Positions 1-8,125 of a DNA stretch of 64,000 nucleotides are shown here, one piece after another (the first letter of the stretch is position 1; every line of letters starts with the position of its first letter). Origin of the DNA: Anoxybacillus amylolyticus (lineage in GTDB: Bacteria > Bacillota > Bacilli > Bacillales > Anoxybacillaceae); contig NZ_CP015438.1 in assembly GCF_001634285.1 (NCBI RefSeq), forward strand, positions 813,501 to 877,500, given 5' to 3'. Position numbers and translations under genes: made by a program. The notes below the pieces were generated by a model. It had not been told where the DNA came from, did no database searches, and saw only the letters and a list, made by a program, of their open reading frames with translations.

Positions 1-1020
1 TAAACTAATGACCCCTATTGTCGCTAAGCAGACGCTAAAGATGGCGATGACAGTGTATAAGTCGCTATCAAGCAATAACTTTACTAAACTATACGAGATA
101 ACGAGCGAGAAAATTGGTGAAACGAACCAAACTTTTAATAGTTGGATGACGATTCGTTTTTGCCAAATATAAAATCCTGTTTTGGCGGTGCCAATTCCGA
201 TAATGGCTGATGTCGTAATTTGTGTTAGTGGCACAGGAAGCCCGAAAACGGAAGAAATGATAACAAGAATTGCTCCTGTTCCGGAAATGGCGCATCCTTC
301 AAACGGCGAAAAGCGCGTAATTTTTTTTCCGTTTGTTTCGAGTACACGTCTGCCAAGTAATAGCGCGCCCAGAGCAACGAACAATCCTCCAAATATCGTT
401 CCCTTTGTGATGGAAATAAGCCCTGCACCGACAAGTGGTCCGACCGCGTTCGCGACATTGTTCATTCCTGCGGAAAACGCTTCAAAAAAGCCAGCGACAA
501 TCAATAGCGCCATAAAGCTTTGTTGCCATTTCCCTTTTTCGACTTGCGGGTATTTGCGCTTTAACGCTAAAAACCATTTGCCGATAATCAATGTCAATGT
601 AAAAGCAATAATTGGAACAACGACCCAAATGGACACGATAAATAATAGTTTCGATACATAAAGCGCCTCGTAAGCAATGCCAACCCCAACGACTGAGCCG
701 ACGGTAATTTCGCTTGTCGATAACGGAATTCCCATGATGTTTGCTGCAAATAGTGAAATAGTTGCCGCCGTTAAAATGATAATGACAATTTTGACGGTCA
801 GTATGGAGGAGGGAATAATGCCTGATCCGATCGTTTTCACAACTTCCCCGCCACCAAGGCTGCCGAGGAATACGCCAAGGCCACAAAGAAGGAGGGCGAC
901 GTGTTTTCGCTTGATTGCTCCCGCTCCGTAGGCGACACCCATAGCAGCGGCCGCACCGCTTGCGCCGATATTCATCGCGAAAAAGAAGGAGACGAGAAAA
1001 GCAATGGTTAACATCTTCAT
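1..1020 (-). CDS. cysP: Sulfate permease CysP, PiT family (3' end outside window)
   Basis: Reading leftwards from an ATG at 1020 the frame stays open for 340 codons to the window edge, so the C-terminus is missing. The start is preceded by a strong GGGAGGAG Shine-Dalgarno. The product is very hydrophobic, with many membrane segments and the glycine/alanine-rich repeats and central charged loop of the inorganic phosphate transporter (PiT) family. The gene lies 8 bases after cysH, the B. subtilis order in which the PiT protein CysP imports sulfate for assimilation. Sulfate rather than phosphate as substrate is inferred from this linkage. It should act in the cytoplasmic membrane, supplying sulfate for activation and then reduction by CysH. 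ATP sulfurylase and APS kinase genes would be expected further downstream, beyond the edge. Confidence 0.85.
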   Translation of the reverse strand, partial: MKMLTIAFLVSFFFAMNIGASGAAAAMGVAYGAGAIKRKHVALLLCGLGVFLGSLGGGEVVKTIGSGIIPSSILTVKIVIIILTAATISLFAANIMGIPLSTSEITVGSVVGVGIAYEALYVSKLLFIVSIWVVVPIIAFTLTLIIGKWFLALKRKYPQVEKGKWQQSFMALLIVAGFFEAFSAGMNNVANAVGPLVGAGLISITKGTIFGGLFVALGALLLGRRVLETNGKKITRFSPFEGCAISGTGAILVIISSVFGLPVPLTQITTSAIIGIGTAKTGFYIWQKRIVIQLLKVWFVSPIFSLVISYSLVKLLLDSDLYTVIAIFSVCLATIGVISL

Positions 1021-1028
1021 TCTCCTCC

Positions 1029-1733
1029 CTATGATTCATGCAGGCCGCATTCTGTTTTTCCCCTTCCAGCCCATCTTCCTGAGCGCAAATCGCTCATGTC
1101 GAGAGCAGGGGAGGTACATGGTTCACAGCCGATGCTTGGATAGCCGCGGTCGTGCAGTACGTTATATGGCAATTCGTGTTTGTACACATAGTTCCAGACA
1201 TCTTTCCATGTCCAATGAATAAGGGGGCAAATTTTAATCGATTGAAATTTTTCATCTTTGTTAATATACTCGACATGTTGACGCGTCGGGGATTGTTCAC
1301 GCCGTAGGCCAGAAATCCAGGCAGTGACCCCTGTTAATACTTCGCGGAGCGGAATAATTTTCCGTAGTTGACAGCACTGGTTCGGGTTGCTTTTCCACAA
1401 TTCTGCGCTGAATTGCTCGGCTTGCTCGTCGAGCGTGAGGTATGGTTTTTTTATGACAATGCGAAGCGATGGATATTTTTTCTTCACTTTTTCAATCGTT
1501 TCATACGTTTCTTGGAAATGAAGATTGGTATCTAAAAAGACGATTTCCGCATCTGGTCTTACTTTGGCGATAAGGTCAATAAGCACAATCCCTTCAATGC
1601 CGAAGCTGCAGGCGTAGACAATGTTGTCTTGATAATGATCATATGCCCAGAGCAACACGTCAAGCGCTCCCTTTGTGTCATTGTCGCTTGGAAATGACGG
1701 TTTTTCCACATCCCATGTGTGATACGTAAGCAA
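1029..1733 (-). CDS. cysH: Phosphoadenylyl/adenylyl-sulfate reductase CysH
   Basis: A 234-residue protein of the PAPS/APS reductase family. The N-terminal half has the PP-loop type nucleotide-binding fold (CSFGIEG near residue 43). A CCQLRK motif lies near residue 120 and the C-terminus carries the catalytic ECGLHES motif. Additional cysteines (CCxx and CEPC) suggest the 4Fe-4S type used by Bacillus CysH enzymes that can take APS or PAPS. It reduces activated sulfate to sulfite in the cytoplasm with thioredoxin as electron donor. It is the first gene of an operon with cysP and sits behind a leader of about 145 bases with a terminator-like hairpin, so it is probably controlled by transcription attenuation. 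Confidence 0.93.
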   Translation of the reverse strand: MLTYHTWDVEKPSFPSDNDTKGALDVLLWAYDHYQDNIVYACSFGIEGIVLIDLIAKVRPDAEIVFLDTNLHFQETYETIEKVKKKYPSLRIVIKKPYLTLDEQAEQFSAELWKSNPNQCCQLRKIIPLREVLTGVTAWISGLRREQSPTRQHVEYINKDEKFQSIKICPLIHWTWKDVWNYVYKHELPYNVLHDRGYPSIGCEPCTSPALDMSDLRSGRWAGRGKTECGLHES

Positions 1734-1740
1734 GATAATC

Positions 1741-1878
1741 CCCCCTTAATTAGTAATAAAAAAACTTCCCATTTCGGAAAGGCGGAAGACGGGTTTTTTT
1801 CCACTTCAAAAACTGTTAGGCGTTAAGTGATAGTTGACTACCATAGTTCTTTCCCTGCTCTTGATAAGTTTGTAATTG
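1741..1878 (-). promoter_or_regulatory. cysH leader RNA with terminator; S-box-like 5' end only
   Basis: Read on the minus strand the leader begins ACTTATCAAGAGCAGGG, which resembles the 5' signature of S-box (SAM-I) riboswitches, the known control of cysH in B. subtilis. The canonical GGGACTGGCCC and GGCAACC core and a GATAAG strand to close P1 are not present. Instead there is a short hairpin (GGTAGT/ACTATC, about 1835-1848) and, at about 1760-1795, a CTTCC/GGAAG hairpin followed by seven T, which looks like an intrinsic terminator just before cysH. It may be a degenerate S-box or a different attenuator. Confidence 0.5.
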
Positions 1879-1884
1879 ACTAAA

Positions 1885-1912
1885 ATTTTAACATAATTCG
1901 AACAAAAGTCAA
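1885..1912 (-). promoter_or_regulatory. Sigma-A promoter for cysH-cysP
   Basis: On the minus strand TTGACT (1907-1912) and TAAAAT (1885-1890) are separated by 16 bases. Transcription would start near 1878 and run through the leader into cysH. Confidence 0.65.
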
Positions 1913-1941
1913 TCCTAGTTTTTCGATAGGAATTATTTTTT

Positions 1942-1972
1942 TAAAAAAAAATCCCCCTTAAGAAAGGGGTTA
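1942..1972 (-). terminator. Intrinsic terminator of the amidase gene
   Basis: CCCCTT/AAGGGG stem followed on the minus strand by a run of nine T. It starts at the TAA stop of the amidase gene and separates it from the cysH promoter. Confidence 0.8.
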
Positions 1973-3019
1973 TTTTTTTTGTTCCAATTCCATGCGCATA
2001 AACTTTCGTGTATTTGGTCCGTATATTCCGTCGTCTTGCAGTGCGGCGTACATCGATTGGAAACGCCGTACGGCGTCTTCCGTTTGTTCGCCGTATACGC
2101 CATCAATTGCTTTCGGGTCAAAGCCGAGGTGTTTTAAGGCACGTTGTAACATTTTCACGTCTTCCCCTTTGTCCCCTCTTTTTAATAGTTTGTTTGGTAA
2201 TGGGAATGGTTCTTGGCGGAGTTTTTGGTTGACGACTTCCGTTAATTTTCCTAACGTTTCTTGGCCAATGATGCCGTCTACGTGCAAGCTGTATTTTTTT
2301 TGAAATGCCATGACGGCATTTTCTGTTTCGTCGCCGAAAGTGCCGTCTGCTCCGTATTTTGGAAGCGGAAAGCCGATGCGGATAAGGTCTTGTTGAATTT
2401 CTTTCACAAACATCCCTTTATCTCCGAGCTTGAGCGGCAACCGAACGGTTGTACCTTGTACGACTGGTGTTGCGGGATTGTTTTTATTCGATTGACTAGC
2501 AGGTGTCATCGCATCGACGACATCTTGGATAAAACTACCCCATGTCACTCCGTAAAGGCGAAACGCATCGAGCGGGTCGTTTCTTCGCTCGGGATCAAGT
2601 GTATGATGGGATACAATGTGCCTTTTCGGATTAAGTCGGAACGTTTTGCAGAGGTAGGCGTGATACCAGACGTACCGTTTATATGCTTCGGAAAAATCAA
2701 TCGTTCCTCCGTAACAAAGCTCCACCCCGATGGCAGCATCGTTTGCATCCACCCCGAACAGCTGATTGTCGGTAGGCTTGTTGTATAACACGTGCCACGC
2801 TTTTTCGTCTAACGGAATGATTTCAAGAATATATTTGTCATCGATAAAGGTATGTGCCGACGAGGATGGTTGTCGTTTGTCAAAATAGTTGCGGTTGGCG
2901 TAAGCGGTCGAGCCAGGATTGCCAGTAGAGTGGCTGACAATAAATTTTACTTCTTTCAGTTTTTGACCGGAGCGGGCGTTGCCGATTTGAATATAGTCGC
3001 GGGTAATGGCGTATTCCAT
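1970..3019 (-). CDS. N-acetylmuramoyl-L-alanine amidase with two peptidoglycan-binding domains
   Basis: A 349-residue protein. Residues about 20-165 form an Amidase_2 (T7 lysozyme-like, zinc-dependent) domain: the first zinc histidine lies in FIVSHSTG, a second region reads HIVSHHTLDPERRNDP, and GVELCYGG fits the core strand. Two PG_binding_1 repeats follow, at about 200-260 (LGDKGMFVKEIQQDL) and about 280-345 (RGDKGEDVKMLQRAL). The enzyme cleaves the bond between muramic acid and L-alanine in peptidoglycan. No signal peptide is visible, which is typical of phage-derived or sporulation/lysis amidases of the XlyA/CwlA kind exported with a holin or released otherwise. The ATG at 3019 has a GGAAGGTGG ribosome site. 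It is a single-gene unit with its own terminator. Confidence 0.9.
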   Translation of the reverse strand: MEYAITRDYIQIGNARSGQKLKEVKFIVSHSTGNPGSTAYANRNYFDKRQPSSSAHTFIDDKYILEIIPLDEKAWHVLYNKPTDNQLFGVDANDAAIGVELCYGGTIDFSEAYKRYVWYHAYLCKTFRLNPKRHIVSHHTLDPERRNDPLDAFRLYGVTWGSFIQDVVDAMTPASQSNKNNPATPVVQGTTVRLPLKLGDKGMFVKEIQQDLIRIGFPLPKYGADGTFGDETENAVMAFQKKYSLHVDGIIGQETLGKLTEVVNQKLRQEPFPLPNKLLKRGDKGEDVKMLQRALKHLGFDPKAIDGVYGEQTEDAVRRFQSMYAALQDDGIYGPNTRKFMRMELEQKK

Positions 3020-3039
3020 GTTTGTCCACCTTCCTTATA

Positions 3040-3056
3040 ATATGACTTCGTCATAT
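3040..3056. promoter_or_regulatory. Short perfect palindrome upstream of the amidase gene
   Basis: ATATGAC and GTCATAT are separated by TTC, about 20 bases upstream of the amidase start. It could be an operator or an RNA hairpin in the 5' UTR. No regulator is assigned. Confidence 0.3.
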
Positions 3057-3107
3057 CATATGTGCAAATCGTTAAATGGTGAAGGACGTTCTACTATGTT
3101 ATCGCAA

Positions 3108-3145
3108 CGAAAAAGAAAAAAAGAAAGACGGCAGCGCCATCTTTC
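3108..3145 (-). terminator. Terminator of the YfkK gene
   Basis: GAAAGATGGC/GCCGTCTTTC hairpin with a 3-base loop, followed on the minus strand by a T-rich tract, directly after the stop codon of yfkK. Confidence 0.75.
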
Positions 3146-3370
3146 TCATTTTTTTCGTAAGTTCCCTAACTCTTCCACAATTGCTTGCATTTCGCTCGGG
3201 CTGAACGACTGCTTTTTCATGACGAGGTCATAAATGTCTTTTAGTTCTTCGTACAGTTCATCATCGAAATGTGATGGTTTTAAAACAGAGAAGTTTAACA
3301 CCTTTAGCTTTTCTTTCAGCTGTTCAATCATATATGCGATGTTTTCTGGCGATTTTTTCGATAAGTCCAC
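3146..3370 (-). CDS. yfkK: DUF1128 family small protein YfkK
   Basis: A 74-residue acidic/basic helical cytoplasmic protein. The chosen start is the GTG at 3370, giving a product beginning VDLSKKSPEN, because a GGAAG ribosome site lies 7 bases upstream and the length fits B. subtilis YfkK (about 71 residues). A longer reading from 3424 would run into sequence unlike the family. It is divergent from yfkJ, as in B. subtilis. Function is unknown. Confidence 0.8.
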   Translation of the reverse strand: MDLSKKSPENIAYMIEQLKEKLKVLNFSVLKPSHFDDELYEELKDIYDLVMKKQSFSPSEMQAIVEELGNLRKK

Positions 3371-3472
3371 GTTCGTTCTTCCTTTCCGCTGTTTGTTACC
3401 GCCTATTGTACCATAGGGATGCATGTCGGTACATCTTTTGTTTATAATGAAAAGCGAGAGGAGGAATTGGCA

Positions 3473-3943
3473 ATGGTGAAAGTGTTGTTCGTTTGTTTAG
3501 GAAATATATGCCGCTCGCCGATGGCAGAGGCAGTGTTTCGTGATCTTGTAAAAAAAGAAGGATTAACGGATAAAATTTCGATTGATTCGGCAGGAACGGG
3601 AAATTGGCACATCGGCAAGCCGCCACATCGCGGCACACAGGAAGTTTTACAAAAAAACGCCATCGAGTTTGAAGGGATTCGTGCGAGACAAATTACGGAA
3701 GAAGATTTGCGGACGTTTGATTACATTATTGCGATGGATGTGGAGAATCTCGGAAATTTACGCCGGCTAGCGGGATATACGAAAACAGGTTTTATCGGTC
3801 GGCTGCTCGATTTTGTTCCAGACAGCGATCTTACCGATGTACCAGATCCGTATTATACAGGCAATTTTGCGGAAGTATATGAATTAGTTCAAAAGGGATG
3901 TCGTCATTTGCTTGAGACGATTAAAAAAGAAAAAGGACTATAA
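3473..3943 (+). CDS. yfkJ: Low-molecular-weight protein-tyrosine phosphatase YfkJ
   Basis: A 156-residue protein with the LMW-PTP signature CLGNICRS at residues 8-15 (CX5R phosphate loop) and the conserved VPDPYYTG near residue 122 that holds the general-acid aspartate. The ATG at 3473 is chosen over an upstream in-frame ATG because GAGAGGAGGA lies at the right distance and the phosphatase strand begins immediately. It removes phosphate from phosphotyrosine (possibly also arginine) residues of cytoplasmic proteins. It is followed 24 bases later by yfkH, probably one operon; in B. subtilis these genes are linked to stress response. Confidence 0.92.
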   Translation: MVKVLFVCLGNICRSPMAEAVFRDLVKKEGLTDKISIDSAGTGNWHIGKPPHRGTQEVLQKNAIEFEGIRARQITEEDLRTFDYIIAMDVENLGNLRRLAGYTKTGFIGRLLDFVPDSDLTDVPDPYYTGNFAEVYELVQKGCRHLLETIKKEKGL

Positions 3944-3967
3944 AACTAGGCGAAAGGGGGAGTAGTG

Positions 3968-4795
3968 ATGGTTAATCTCACGTTTATCCGTGAACTAATC
4001 CGACGGTTTCAAGAAGATGAAGTATCGCGGTTGTCAGCGGAGTTAGCGTACTTTTTCCTTCTTTCCCTCTTTCCGTTTTTAATTTTTTTATTGACGCTAC
4101 TAGCGTATTTGCCGATTCCGCACGAAGATGTGCTTACCATCGTCCGGCAGTATGCCCCGAAAGAAGCGATTGATCTCATTGAAACGAACATTCACTATGT
4201 GATGAATCATCAAAACGGCAAGCTACTGTCACTAGGGATTATTGGCGCGATATGGTCAGCTTCTAACGGGATTGACGCAATTGTTCGGGCACTAAATCGC
4301 GCATACGACGTGGAAGAAAGCCGGTCGTTTCTCGTCGCACGAGGGATGTCGATTGTACTGACATTTGGGATGATGCTTGTCATTGTCGTGGCGCTACTCC
4401 TTCCTGTGTTCGGCAAGGCAATCGGGCTTTTTTTATCTTCCGTGCTGGGGGTTTCTTCCGTTTTTCTAGCGCTTTGGGATACGTTGCGTTGGACAGTTAG
4501 TGCTCTTATTTTATTTATCGTATTTACGGCATTGTATTACTTTGCTCCAAATAAAGAGCTACATTGTAAAGAAGTGTACGTCGGTGCCCTTTTTGCGACG
4601 ATCGGTTGGATTGCGGCATCGCTTGCATTTTCTTATTACGTCGGAACGTTTACGAGTTATACGTCGATGTATGGAAGTCTCGGTGGAATTATCATTTTAC
4701 TCATCTGGTTTTATTTATCGGGCATGATTATCGTGCTTGGAGGGGAGTTAAATGCGATTTTTGCCTGCCGGCGCGAAGGACGAAAACGAGGATAA
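3968..4795 (+). CDS. yfkH: YihY/UPF0761-type membrane protein YfkH
   Basis: A 275-residue integral membrane protein of the YihY (virulence factor BrkB/UPF0761) family. The first segment at residues 25-47 (LSAELAYFFLLSLFPFLIFLL) follows a short cytoplasmic N-terminus with the family's RLSAELAYF signature. About five more hydrophobic segments follow, with the conserved ASNGIDAIVRALN region between the second and third. A GTG three bases upstream is also possible; the ATG has the better spacing from GGGGG. Biochemical function is not established. It probably forms an operon with yfkJ. Confidence 0.88.
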   Translation: MVNLTFIRELIRRFQEDEVSRLSAELAYFFLLSLFPFLIFLLTLLAYLPIPHEDVLTIVRQYAPKEAIDLIETNIHYVMNHQNGKLLSLGIIGAIWSASNGIDAIVRALNRAYDVEESRSFLVARGMSIVLTFGMMLVIVVALLLPVFGKAIGLFLSSVLGVSSVFLALWDTLRWTVSALILFIVFTALYYFAPNKELHCKEVYVGALFATIGWIAASLAFSYYVGTFTSYTSMYGSLGGIIILLIWFYLSGMIIVLGGELNAIFACRREGRKRG

Positions 4796-4852
4796 ATGTG
4801 AGGAAACGGGGAGATATTAATCGGTGTAGCCGGTTAGAGGAGGGGTGTAAGG

Positions 4853-4957
4853 ATGACGAAAAAAACAAAAAAAGATGGCGGAACAAAGCAAAAAGGAAAG
4901 CATAAACCAACGCATAAAACAAGCGGTAGCGCGAACGGACAAAACGGATACCATTAA
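4853..4957 (+). CDS. Small basic hypothetical protein (34 aa)
   Basis: An ATG at 4853 is preceded by GAGGAGGGG and opens a 34-codon frame rich in lysine, threonine, glycine and histidine (MTKKTKKDGG at the start). The frame ends just before a strong terminator. Size and composition resemble small spore-associated proteins, but I do not recognise a family. The good ribosome site, position and terminator argue for a real gene. Confidence 0.45.
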   Translation: MTKKTKKDGGTKQKGKHKPTHKTSGSANGQNGYH

Positions 4958-4961
4958 AAAA

Positions 4962-4989
4962 GAAAGGCTGTCGCCCCCGACAGCCTTTC
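4962..4989. terminator. Bidirectional terminator
   Basis: Perfect 12-bp stem (GAAAGGCTGTCG/CGACAGCCTTTC) with a short C-rich loop, between the convergent 34-codon gene and the BH0509-like gene. A runs on the left and a T-rich tail serve both directions. Confidence 0.85.
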
Positions 4990-5134
4990 ATTCTGCAATT
5001 TCTTCGTAATGGTAGTATGTTTGGTTGTAAATGTGCTCAATTTCTGCATCGGTCATGTACATAAGCTGCTCTCTAGCAATGCCTTTGACTTTCTCAATAA
5101 ACTCAATCATATTTTTCCGTTCCGCTCTACTCAT
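4988..5134 (-). CDS. BH0509-family small protein (48 aa)
   Basis: The frame on the minus strand runs from ATG 5134 (GAGCGAGGAACG upstream) to TGA at 4988-4990. The 48-residue product starts MSRAERKNMIEFIEKV and contains YMTDAEIEHIYNQTY, a pattern I recall from the short BH0509 family of Bacillaceae. Probably soluble and helical; no function known. It has its own promoter at 5188-5217, and its stop overlaps the bidirectional terminator. Confidence 0.65.
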   Translation of the reverse strand: MSRAERKNMIEFIEKVKGIAREQLMYMTDAEIEHIYNQTYYHYEEIAE

Positions 5135-5187
5135 CGTTCCTCGCTCCTTTATTCTGTTTTAAAACAGGTTATTTATTTGTTATTTGT

Positions 5188-5217
5188 ATTATATAACAGA
5201 ATAAAAAAATCGGTCAA
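5188..5217 (-). promoter_or_regulatory. Sigma-A promoter of the BH0509-like gene
   Basis: TTGACC (5212-5217) and TATAAT (5188-5193) on the minus strand, 18-base spacer. Confidence 0.6.
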
Positions 5218-5253
5218 CACTTTTTTAAAAAAATAGGCAAAAAAAAATGGAGG

Positions 5254-6393
5254 TCACTTTGCAGCAACCTCGGTTCGTTTGGTATAAAACAGTGCGATGG
5301 AAACGAAGAAAAGAAGAGAACTAATGGTGAGAAAAAAGCTCCCGCGTTGCTCGTATTGAAGCATCCAGCCGATAAAAAACGGTCCACACATGCTGCCGAT
5401 GCTGTAAAGAATGCCGGAAAGTAAATTGCCCGCCGGCAATAGATGTTTCGGGAGCAAATCCGCCATATAGGTAATCCCGAGCGAGAAAAGGGAACCGACA
5501 AACATGCCAGCAACAAAAAAGCAAAAGAATAAAACGATTGAGTGAAGGAAAAATAGAGCACTAATAAAACTTGCAACTCCAATCCATAAAGAACCGACGA
5601 GGACACGTTTTCGCTCGAAACGATCGCTTAGCATGCCGAGCGGCAGTTGAAACAAAATGCTGCCGATGGAAAAGGCGGGCAACAAGGTCGCCACTTGTTG
5701 CACCGATAAATGTTCACGAAGCGCATAGACTGGAAAAATGCCGTGGATGGAGGCTTCTAAAAATCCGTAAGTAAATGGAAGCAACAGCGCTGTCCACGCA
5801 TATTTCCACGTTTCTGCAAAACGATGAGTTGCGCTTTTAGGTGCATCTTGTGCCGGTTCTGGGCGTTCGTTTTGTAACAAAAACACCATTGCCCAGCTAA
5901 CTACACTAAGCAAAGAAGAAACGAAAAACGGCAGTGCCTCATTTTTTTCAACCAACGATGCAATCATCGGTCCGATGGCAAATCCGATGCCAAAAGATAA
6001 CCCATAGAGCGACACGTTTCGCCCACGGCGATGCGGGAGGGAAAAATCGGTAATCCACGTTTGAACGGCAAAATGAAGCATATGGTCGCCGATTCCGATG
6101 ACAAAACGCAAGATAAACCAAAAGAAAAGCGACTTCCATAGTGGAAAAAGGGCGAGCGATAATAGTACAATAAAACCACCTAGTATAATCATGGGCTTGT
6201 ATCCATATTTTCTCATCGGTTTTTCCATAAACGGGGAAACGAGCAAAATGCCGATATACATTGCCGTCGCATGCACCCCATTGATGGAAGAAGAAACACC
6301 ATGGTTCTCTAATAAAATTGAAATTAGTGGAAGGAGCATCCCTTGCGATAACCCAGAAATGGCGACAACACTAACTAAAATAAAAAGTCGCAT
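5254..6393 (-). CDS. yfkF: Major facilitator superfamily transporter, YfkF-like
   Basis: A 379-residue protein with about 12 membrane segments and a loop with the MFS motif (DRFERKR near residue 250; the equivalent in the first half is weaker). The central cytoplasmic loop is charged (residues about 190-210). The N-terminus starts directly in a membrane helix (MRLFILVSVVAISGLSQG). In B. subtilis the corresponding position holds yfkF, a drug-efflux-like MFS gene, beside yfkE and yfkD. Substrate unknown; efflux is inferred from family. Divergent from the OsmC-like gene. Confidence 0.85.
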   Translation of the reverse strand: MRLFILVSVVAISGLSQGMLLPLISILLENHGVSSSINGVHATAMYIGILLVSPFMEKPMRKYGYKPMIILGGFIVLLSLALFPLWKSLFFWFILRFVIGIGDHMLHFAVQTWITDFSLPHRRGRNVSLYGLSFGIGFAIGPMIASLVEKNEALPFFVSSLLSVVSWAMVFLLQNERPEPAQDAPKSATHRFAETWKYAWTALLLPFTYGFLEASIHGIFPVYALREHLSVQQVATLLPAFSIGSILFQLPLGMLSDRFERKRVLVGSLWIGVASFISALFFLHSIVLFFCFFVAGMFVGSLFSLGITYMADLLPKHLLPAGNLLSGILYSIGSMCGPFFIGWMLQYEQRGSFFLTISSLLFFVSIALFYTKRTEVAAK

Positions 6394-6479
6394 GACAAAT
6401 TCCCCCGTTTGTTAAAAGTGCACCGATTATCATCGTACATAGTTTGCGGGAGAAAGACAAGAAAAAAGGAGTGAGCGAT

Positions 6480-6884
6480 ATGGAATTCACGATGAAAGAA
6501 GTCGGCTTTCGGACAACGTTGGAATATGGAGAGTTGCACGTAGCTGGAGATGAAGCACACGGTTTCCGGCCGTATCAGTTGCTCGTTTCCTCGGTTGCGG
6601 CGTGCAGCGGTGGAGTGCTAAGAAAAATATTAGAAAAAAAGCGGCTTCATGTAAAAAATATGACGATTCATGCCAATGTAACGCGCAATGAGCGAGAGGC
6701 AAATCGCGTCGAAGCGATTCATCTTCATTTCGTGCTCGGGGGAGAAGGGCTAACGGAAGAAAAAGTAGCAAAATCGCTAGAAGTCGCGCGGAAAAATTGT
6801 CCGATTGTTCGGTCGGTCGAGGAATGCATTCGTATTACAGAAACATTTGAAATTAAAAAGGGGTCGGAGAATAACGATGAATAA
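6480..6884 (+). CDS. OsmC/Ohr family protein
   Basis: A 134-residue protein beginning MEFTMKEVGF. It has the OsmC fold pattern: a GFRPYQLLVSSVAACSGG segment holding the first conserved cysteine (residue about 41), and NCPIVRSVEE with the second (residue about 108). Such proteins are thiol peroxidases that reduce organic hydroperoxides, though many OsmC-like members lack a proven substrate. The start at 6480 follows GGAGTGAGCG. Its TAA overlaps the ATG of the Ca2+/H+ antiporter gene by 8 bases, indicating translational coupling. Confidence 0.85.
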   Translation: MEFTMKEVGFRTTLEYGELHVAGDEAHGFRPYQLLVSSVAACSGGVLRKILEKKRLHVKNMTIHANVTRNEREANRVEAIHLHFVLGGEGLTEEKVAKSLEVARKNCPIVRSVEECIRITETFEIKKGSENNDE

Positions 6885-7929
6885 AGTGTTTGCGCTGCTC
6901 GTTTTAGCTGGTGTTCCACTTTCTATCCTTGGAGGTCTTTTTCATTGGCCTTCCGTCGTCATGTTTGCGGTATATTGCGTGACGATCATTGCATTGGCAA
7001 GCTACATGGGGAGAGCAACGGAAAGTTTGGCGATCGTTGCTGGACCGCGCATTGGCGGGTTGTTAAATGCCACGTTTGGCAATGCAGTAGAGCTCATCAT
7101 TTCCGTCTTTGCGCTCAAAGCAGGACTTGTTGGAGTTGTCTTAGCCTCGCTAACCGGTTCAGTATTAGGAAACTTATTATTAGTTGCCGGACTGTCATTT
7201 TTCGTCGGCGGACTTAAATATAAGCGGCAAGAATTTAATGTCTATGACGCTCGCCATAACGCCGGATTGTTAACGTTTGCGATTTTAGTGGCGTTTGTCA
7301 TTCCCGAAGTGTTTTCTTTACATATGTCAGAGGGAGAAACGTTGTCGCTTAGTGTTGGCATCTCTGTTATTATGATTATTTTATATGTAGCTGCGCTTTA
7401 TTTTAAATTAGTGACGCACCGTGGGGTATACCAACATAAATCAGACGAAGTAGAAGAACATGAAGAACCGGAGTGGGGAAAAGGCAAAGCAATTGCCATT
7501 TTAGCGCTTGCGACGCTTGCCGTTGCGTATATTTCCGAAAAGCTCGTACATACGTTTGAAACGGTTGCCGAGTCGTTTGGTTGGAGCGAGCTGTTTATCG
7601 GGATTATTATCGTCGCTATCGTCGGCAACGCGGCAGAACACGCTTCTGCTATCATTATGGCATATAAAAACAAAATGAATGTGGCAGTGGAAATTGCCAT
7701 CGGTTCGACGCTACAAATCGCGATGTTTGTCGCCCCTGTCTTAGTGCTTATCTCGCTTTTCTTTCCGACAAGCATGCCGCTAGTGTTCTCTCTCCCAGAG
7801 TTAGTGGCGATGGCGACATCAGTGCTACTTATGATCGTTCTTTCCAACGATGGCGACACGAACTGGTTTGAAGGAGCGACATTGCTTGCGGCATATACGA
7901 TTATGGGAATTGGCTTTTATTTGCTGTAA
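6877..7929 (+). CDS. yfkE: Ca2+/H+ antiporter, CaCA family (YfkE/ChaA type)
   Basis: A 350-residue protein with about 11 membrane segments and the two inverted calcium/cation antiporter repeats: GNAVELIISVFAL in the first half (residues about 68-80) and GNAAEHASAIIMAYKNK in the second (about 250-266), with the acidic residues that bind cation. An acidic loop (DEVEEHEEPEWG) separates the halves, as in Cax proteins. It exports Ca2+ in exchange for protons. The ATG at 6877 overlaps the end of the OsmC gene. A strong terminator follows. Confidence 0.92.
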   Translation: MNKVFALLVLAGVPLSILGGLFHWPSVVMFAVYCVTIIALASYMGRATESLAIVAGPRIGGLLNATFGNAVELIISVFALKAGLVGVVLASLTGSVLGNLLLVAGLSFFVGGLKYKRQEFNVYDARHNAGLLTFAILVAFVIPEVFSLHMSEGETLSLSVGISVIMIILYVAALYFKLVTHRGVYQHKSDEVEEHEEPEWGKGKAIAILALATLAVAYISEKLVHTFETVAESFGWSELFIGIIIVAIVGNAAEHASAIIMAYKNKMNVAVEIAIGSTLQIAMFVAPVLVLISLFFPTSMPLVFSLPELVAMATSVLLMIVLSNDGDTNWFEGATLLAAYTIMGIGFYLL

Positions 7930-7937
7930 AAAAAAGA

Positions 7938-7965
7938 GGACTCTGTCAGACGGCAGAGTCCTTTT
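7938..7965 (+). terminator. Terminator after yfkE
   Basis: GGACTCTG/CAGAGTCC stem followed by TTTT. Confidence 0.85.
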
Positions 7966-8125
7966 CCTATAAAAAATAGGAGGAAAAACAGCACATGTGT
8001 ACATAGTATAACATGTTATTAGAAAATTTTAAATATTAAAATAAAAAGTCTTTTGTATTTTTGATGGATAAATGCGCTTTTTTTGAAAAAAATAACGAAG
8101 AGAGCAATAGAAAGGGGTAGATGCA

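Noticed and set aside
482..1039. 185-residue frame on the minus strand over cysP
   Set aside because: It is out of frame with the PiT protein, which has the ribosome site and membrane-protein pattern; the Cys/Arg-rich alternative is a shadow.
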